64,000 nucleotides of DNA. Origin: Lanius collurio (taxonomy: Eukaryota; Chordata; Aves; Passeriformes; Laniidae). This document shows, in pieces, positions 58,101-64,000 of this stretch. Below the pieces are notes generated by a model, which had not been told where the DNA came from, did no database searches, and saw only the letters and a program-made list of their open reading frames with translations. The stretch lies in contig JACBWW010000015.1 of NCBI GenBank assembly GCA_020086605.1, forward strand, positions 18,143,484-18,207,483, written 5' to 3'. Positions within the stretch are counted from its first letter, which is position 1; each line of letters begins with the position of its first letter. A program made the position numbers and the translations under genes.

Positions 58101-61100
58101 GTTTAAGATCTCTATTAAGTACAAACTTTATTCAAACAATACAAATACCAGACAAGTAGTAGGTAGGAAGAACCATTTGAGACAGACAAACAAAACCAGC
58201 CCCAGAGTTGTTGCTAATTGTTTTACCTGTAGTTTTGAGACTTGGTAAATTTTGTCTTATTCAGGTGATGCAGAGAGAGAACAAAGACAGTGTATCTGTA
58301 AGTCTGACATGTAGCAGAATGTGTCAGGAAAATTAGAATGGTAAGGGTGACACTACTGTGATGAGATTCCTGAGGTACCAACAGCAGAGACAGGACTCTG
58401 CTTTCACACCAGAGCTGATTTGAACTAAGCCAGTCTGGGTATCCCTTAATCTCATGTATCAGCAGATTTACAACCCAGAAGGCTTTTCATGCACTGAGAA
58501 CCAACTGTATAAGTTTACTTTAAAACGTGCACTTTTGCTTATAGCTTAGTCTTTAGAATCTTGTCATAAGTTTATGTGGTAATGTCCATTATTCAACTCA
58601 AAAATTGTGCTTATTGTAGTTTGACTTGATTACCAAGTTCATTACCCACTGTACAAGTAGTACAAAGTCAACATCAGCTTTTGTTAGGAAGCATCCAGAC
58701 ATGTACAGCTCTTTGCAAACAGTTGAAGAATCCTTAGACCAATCCATTCCCACCTGGAATGGGTGCAGTACAGGGCCTGGCAAACAGATCTTCCTCCAGT
58801 GATCACTGCCAGCATCAGTGCCGACATACAGAGATGAGTTATGGCCTTCTGAAGGGATAGGGAACAGATGAAAAGGTGGGGATAGATGTTGTTAGAGAAT
58901 AGGGAAATACCAAGCCTAGACATGAGATAAAATATGCTCCAAATAAACCTTTTAGGTTAGTTCAAAAAGATCATCTTCTGTAATTTTGGAGCAAGAGGAG
59001 AGTTCATTCTTTTAATGCTGTGTACTCTAGGAAGGTGTCTTTTTGCTGACTCCAGGCTAGTCACTGCTTCCAAAGGAAGAACCTTGGCTTCAGAAAGGAA
59101 TTTTGTAAAAACTGACTGTAGAAAAGCAATCCAGTAGCTTGCAATCAGTGCAATGAGGAGCTACACTAAAATGGTTGAAGTGGAAAACAGAGGATTGTAC
59201 TTTTTGAGACACAGGCATGTGGCGTTAAGATGCAAGATCTGACTATCATGAAACCACAGACATAAATGATTCTCCAGGGAACAGAGTTTCTCTAATTTGG
59301 AAGAAATTTTTATTTCCATTGCCATTCTAGTGATGTGCCAAAATGCTGAATCTCATGATGGTGGAAGCCATATGAATGCTTAGAAAGATTGCATCCAGCT
59401 TATAAATGGACTAAAGGTTAAAAAATAATGGAAATTCTCTACTAAGATTGTATGGAGCAATTTTGAATGATACATTACTGTTGACAGCAGCAAAACTAGA
59501 CACACATCAGAAAACTCTACTTTGGATATTTTTCTGACCCTAGGTAGCTACCATTTTACTTTCTGCTGTTTTGCTTCCTGAAGATCCTTTGTCTGCCCAC
59601 GTCTGTGTCCATACACTTTTATCATACTGGAATTTCTAGTGGTTCAGCATTTAGTTAATATAGATCTGGTAAGAGGAAAAATGGCAGATGACCAAGTCCA
59701 CATTGAGTTTGTTGGTGTTTAATGCCTGTTCCCATTTGTTTCAGCACTTCTCCAAGGAAAATGTATCCTCGGGGATTAAAACACCACCTTTGAAGGGACT
59801 GACAGAGATACAGTGGTCTTTCATATTCCTGTGAGCAATAGGGATAGAAGAAAGGTAATACAGTGTTTTGATTAGGGTTTGACTTTTTTCATACACTTTT
59901 GAAAATGTTTTATTGCTTAGATTAGGGCTCTGAGGAACAGGAGGCATAACAGCTCTTCTAAAAGGAAACTTTTTTAACTTCAGCTGTGAAATTTTGACAT
60001 ACTGCTCTGTTGTCGTTCATGGAAGATGGCACTGGAAAGCATTTTGTCATGAAGCTAGTGAAGCTGACTACTTTTTCAAGTTACAGTATAGCTGAAGAAA
60101 AACAGCACTTTGGTCTCGTTCATGTGATACACATGATAATGGTGTTGCAACTATGACAAAAACATTGATTGGAAATATCAAAAGACATCAGAATTTAAAA
60201 GGAAGTCACTTTTCCTTGTTTTCTTTTCTTGAAATATGTAGGTCAGACTGATATTTATGGAAGCATCTTTTTCTAAACATATTGCTCATCTTTGCTATGT
60301 TAGATGGCTTTTTGGAGATGCTGGTGTATTTCATGATGCACTTCCTCAAGATTATTTGCTTTGGGACAGAAGCAGAGAGATTTGTTAGGGCACACCTGCT
60401 CAACAAGGCTGTCTGGTAGTGTCAGACTGTAAGACTGATGTTTACCTGAGGCTGTGAATTCTTTAATTATTCACCTTTTCTACTCATTGTGACACAAACA
60501 AAACAGTTCTAGATTATAGATTCTACCCCCTTGGGACTGAAGAGAAGTGCTGGAGTGGGTGACACACTAAGGAAAGAAATACTGAAATCCTGTGTTGTAG
60601 TCTGTAGTTGTCACTGGCAGAAGAAAATCAAATGTATATCCTCTAGCAAAGGGCTGTCTGCAGCAAGGAATGGTGCTTCATAAGAAGGGTAAAAAGTGAG
60701 TTCATTGGTATCACTTTCCTAGTCCGTGACTTTAAAACAGTCTGACACAGCTAATGCCTCCTGTTTCTTGAGAGATTTCTGATAATGCTCTTCATAGTGA
60801 AATGGCACTTCAGAAAATAGAATAATCCATCTGTTAGTCATGTAGGATTTTGTACACCTTTACACCGAAATAAAATGAAAGTACAATAGGGTAGACTGTC
60901 AAGCATACTATCATTTCTAGGATTTCTAGGCATGAACTGACAAAATTCAGGCTGCTCATATCTGAGCTTTGTTCCTAGATGTGGTGATTTTTTTTTTTCA
61001 TCATTACAAAGGTGTCTTGGGAAAATATTTCCTTTTTTTTTCCCTGTTAAAACTACAGGTGTAGCAACTGCTTCAGGATTAGACTAATGCTTAGAAAGCA

Positions 61101-64000
61101 ATAGCATGTACTAGACCTTTTTCATTTTTCCTTTCCTTTAATTGTGGAGAATGTTGCTGACAGAGCAAAGTGCCTCATAGGGTATCTGTTTATAATTTTG
61201 TTATGCTGAATATGTTTGTTTGCCTTAGAAGTATAAATGTTCTGCTCAATAATACTTAGTTCTCTGTTAATTGAGGAGAATTTTTAAATGAGCTGCACAA
61301 ATAATGCGATATTAAAAATTCTTGATTGAAATGTATGTTAGCAGCACATTTCTATATGATTGTAGATATATTTGAGGAGTGTATATCTAGCATTTTAATA
61401 GAAATACACATAATTACATAAATACAGAATTGGAATTGCAGTGTACGCTGAGAGCTAGAAAAATCTTTCTGCCAAAATAAAGATTGTGCAGTGAGGTTAA
61501 GTGAACTCTCACTGCTCTTATACTTTACGATAGCTGTCAATTCCCTTTGATTTACTTTCACATAATATTTCACTTAAACTCTTACCTTTATAAATCTGCA
61601 TGGGGCATTTGATTCTCTCTGTCCAAATTTCTTAATTTTTAATATATTAAGTGTATACTGGAGTTTAGTAGAAATCAACAGAAAGACCAAAACTAAACAT
61701 GGAGAACTAGAGCAGGGTTTGTACCTAAAGGTAAGACTTTATTGGTATTGCAAGCTTGGAATAAATTTCTGGACTGCAGTGTTAGTATTGAAGGGCAAAA
61801 CTTGTTCAGGGAGAGCAAGTGTCCCAGCTGGGAAGAACTCACATTGTATGTGAACAATGTTGCATGCATTCTGAAAATGATGATAAATAGTCTGAGTAAC
61901 CAGCACGGGTGTGTCAGGTGACACCTCTGTCACTTCACAAATGTAAGAAGTCTAGGCAAGCATCTCTAGGGGATTTGGGAGGATAGGCTGGTCACGTTGC
62001 ATTTGGCTTTAGAGCAAGGCAAGGAGCTGGACAGTCTCTTGCTGGTTCTTCAGTCTTCGTATTAAAAAAAAAAAAGCATAGCACCAGTCAAAGGAGACAA
62101 ATCATGTAAGCAGTCATGTAAGCTGATAAACCACAAACTTGTCTGCTGGGAATGCAACCCTGAAATGACAAACTTTTAGGTCTTAAATATACTTTAATAC
62201 TTTAATATGTCAATTCAAATGAGGGGTGATAACTTCTCTCTTTCACAGAATAAGGGAACTTTTTCCAATGGCTTATGAGTAAGTTAATTATGCAGCAAGC
62301 TTTGAATAACTTAGAAAATGTACACTGACAAGGTTGGACTGATGTTAGTTAATATTAAAGCTATTAGTTTTGCTATGTGAAACACTAACATAGACTTGAC
62401 TAGTGGTAAACACTGGAAGATTTGGATCTCAGTAAATCTCAGTAAAGGCTAACAGGAGAGCTATGCTAATACAAAGGTCTTCTACTTGTGGCTCTTAAGA
62501 GAGTCATCAGTTTTATAAGCATTTGGCATGGTCAGAGTTTCTGACTATAGTTTTTTACAGGTTTATACCCGTTACACTTGAGAAATAACTGCAGTATCTC
62601 AGTTACCACCCAGATGGAAACCTATAACAGCATGATCTCTAGTGTTGCATGCTGAGTTTCAGTATTTGCATATGATTTCTGTGGAGGACAGATTTAGGAT
62701 AAAGAAGGTGAGTTTCACTAGTATTTCAGATTCTAAAACTGACTGAACAGATGTTTAGCAAATTACAACAAAAAGAGCAGAGAGAAGCCAAAAAAGAGTT
62801 ATTCTTTCAAAAATTGACTATTGCTGGATGTTGTGTTGGTGGCACCACAGGTTCCTCATCACTATGGCTTTCTCACAAGTTTCTCCTCTGAGCTGATCCC
62901 TGCAATTTTGTAAACCTGTCCTTTTATGCATCTTCTGGTTATTATCTACCTGTAATGTTCATTTTTCTGCTGAGCTGCTTTATTTCCTCTTCTGTATTTC
63001 TCAAGTTTTGCATGGTAGCCTCCATCTGACTATTTCTGTTATATACTGTGAATTCCTGTGCATCTGTCATTGGCCAGTATCCTACCCTGTGTTAGGGCTG
63101 GTCCAGATGTCTTTAACAGTTTGTTAGTTTGTAGAAGTGTCTGCTGTTCAGCAGCAGTAGCACACCTCATAAAAATGTCTAAAATGCGCTTTCTTGTTGG
63201 AGCTTAGCTACAGTCTTTGTGTAATCTATTTCTGTATTCTTTCTCAATAAGTCAGCATGTGGCATTTGGTGATTGGCTCACAGTAAAGCTTTACTCTTTG
63301 TCCAGTCACTTGGCATTCTGCTCATCTCAATCAGTGCAGGACACCATCACGTTTCCATACCGGAAGGCATTCTTTAGTAAACCTTTTCACGGAACTGCTG
63401 AGTCAGAGGAATTTTTGCAGTCACAAGTAAAAAAAGAATCCATGTTTGCCCTTTATGCAGTCTAATGTCTAGGGAATAATTCATAGTGTATGCTGCTTCT
63501 TCTCTCTACTGCTGTCCACAAAAAAATGAAGTCATGCAACTATCCTGCAATGTATGAAATAAATAATGTAAAAAGAATAGTTCTGCATTGACCTTTTCAT
63601 TTATAATAACCTTCTTACAGTAATAGATACAGAGATGTTGGATAGAAATGTCACTTCTCTTCCTAGATTTGTCCTGTTAAATATGCACACTCATTGTATC
63701 TTTTTTCCTGTCATCAGGAAAAAAGAGTTTATGGCCTTTCACCTCTGTTTCTTCTAAGAGCAGGAATCAGGAGTTTGAACTGACTGACCTTTTCAGCTCC
63801 AGAGCATTCATAGCACTGAGATTTCTGGCCTATTTATGTGGCCGTGTGTTGAAAGCTGATGTTGCCTGGCAGGGTTGTAATAAAGTATTTATGATGGAGA
63901 TGTCAAACCAAGCTCACAATTCTGGGCTATTCCCAAAATGCAGAAGCAGTTTATTTTGGCTGAGTTTCTTGACTTGTATCCCGTTACCCAAGGAAAAGGC
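55161..64000 (+). other. Beginning of TBCK intron 22 (runs past the window)
   Basis: No further TBCK exon was found: the expected continuation after the last Glu (an IDIERC-like segment) is not visible in 8.8 kb. Only short unrecognised open frames and A/T-rich runs (for example 58073-58096) occur. Homologous human introns near the 3' end of TBCK are also very long. Confidence 0.7.

Noticed and set aside
63217..63465. 82-codon open frame near the window end as a missing TBCK exon
   Set aside because: It does not resemble the TBCK C-terminal region or rhodanese-like domain, and its flanks do not fit the phase left by exon 22.

Overview
The window is a piece of a bird nuclear genome. It holds intron-rich vertebrate gene structure, several CR1 LINE fragments (the dominant avian interspersed repeat) and three avian-type endogenous retrovirus (ERV) or LTR insertions. 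The LTR families resemble those common in songbirds, so a passerine is likely, but that is inference. There is no bacterial or operon-like organisation, and almost all the short open frames are chance or readthrough of exons.

The dominant feature is the 5' three quarters of TBCK (TBC1 domain containing kinase) on the + strand. A CpG-island promoter lies at about 5525-6361. The first coding exon starts at 9949, and 21 coding exons run to 55160, each with phase-compatible splice sites. They give about 687 codons, collinear with vertebrate TBCK. The window ends inside the next intron, so the last exons, including the C-terminal rhodanese-like domain, are not here. TBCK is an N-terminal pseudokinase followed by a TBC (Rab-GAP) domain. 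In this bird the kinase catalytic residues are missing (HRA and KFG instead of HRD and DFG), while both TBC catalytic-finger motifs (IxxDxxR and YxQ) are intact.

Region by region: 1-5520 is non-coding flank with two CR1 remnants and small tandem duplications, probably part of the head-to-head neighbour (AIMP1 in other vertebrates), although no AIMP1 coding exon was recognised. 5525-6361 is the CpG island, ending at a single N and an abrupt drop in GC. 6346-9906 is intron 1. Intron 3 (12641-30269) is the largest in the window. It holds an antisense gag-only ERV with one near-complete LTR and one truncated LTR, an (ATTC)n microsatellite, a 553-bp solo-type LTR, a 47-bp tandem duplication and a CTCF-like motif. 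Exons 4-19 are fairly closely spaced from 30270 to 45412. Intron 20 (47761-53597) holds a textbook solo LTR with a perfect 6-bp target-site duplication and an isolated GC/CpG-rich patch. 55161-64000 is the start of a long intron in which nothing else was recognised.

The items most worth checking are a probable non-canonical GC-AG intron between exons 9 and 10, an exon-like 65-bp segment in intron 19 that would act as a poison exon, the gag-only antisense ERV, and the CpG-rich patch in intron 20. I did not find a new multi-gene biological system; the window is mostly one conserved gene.
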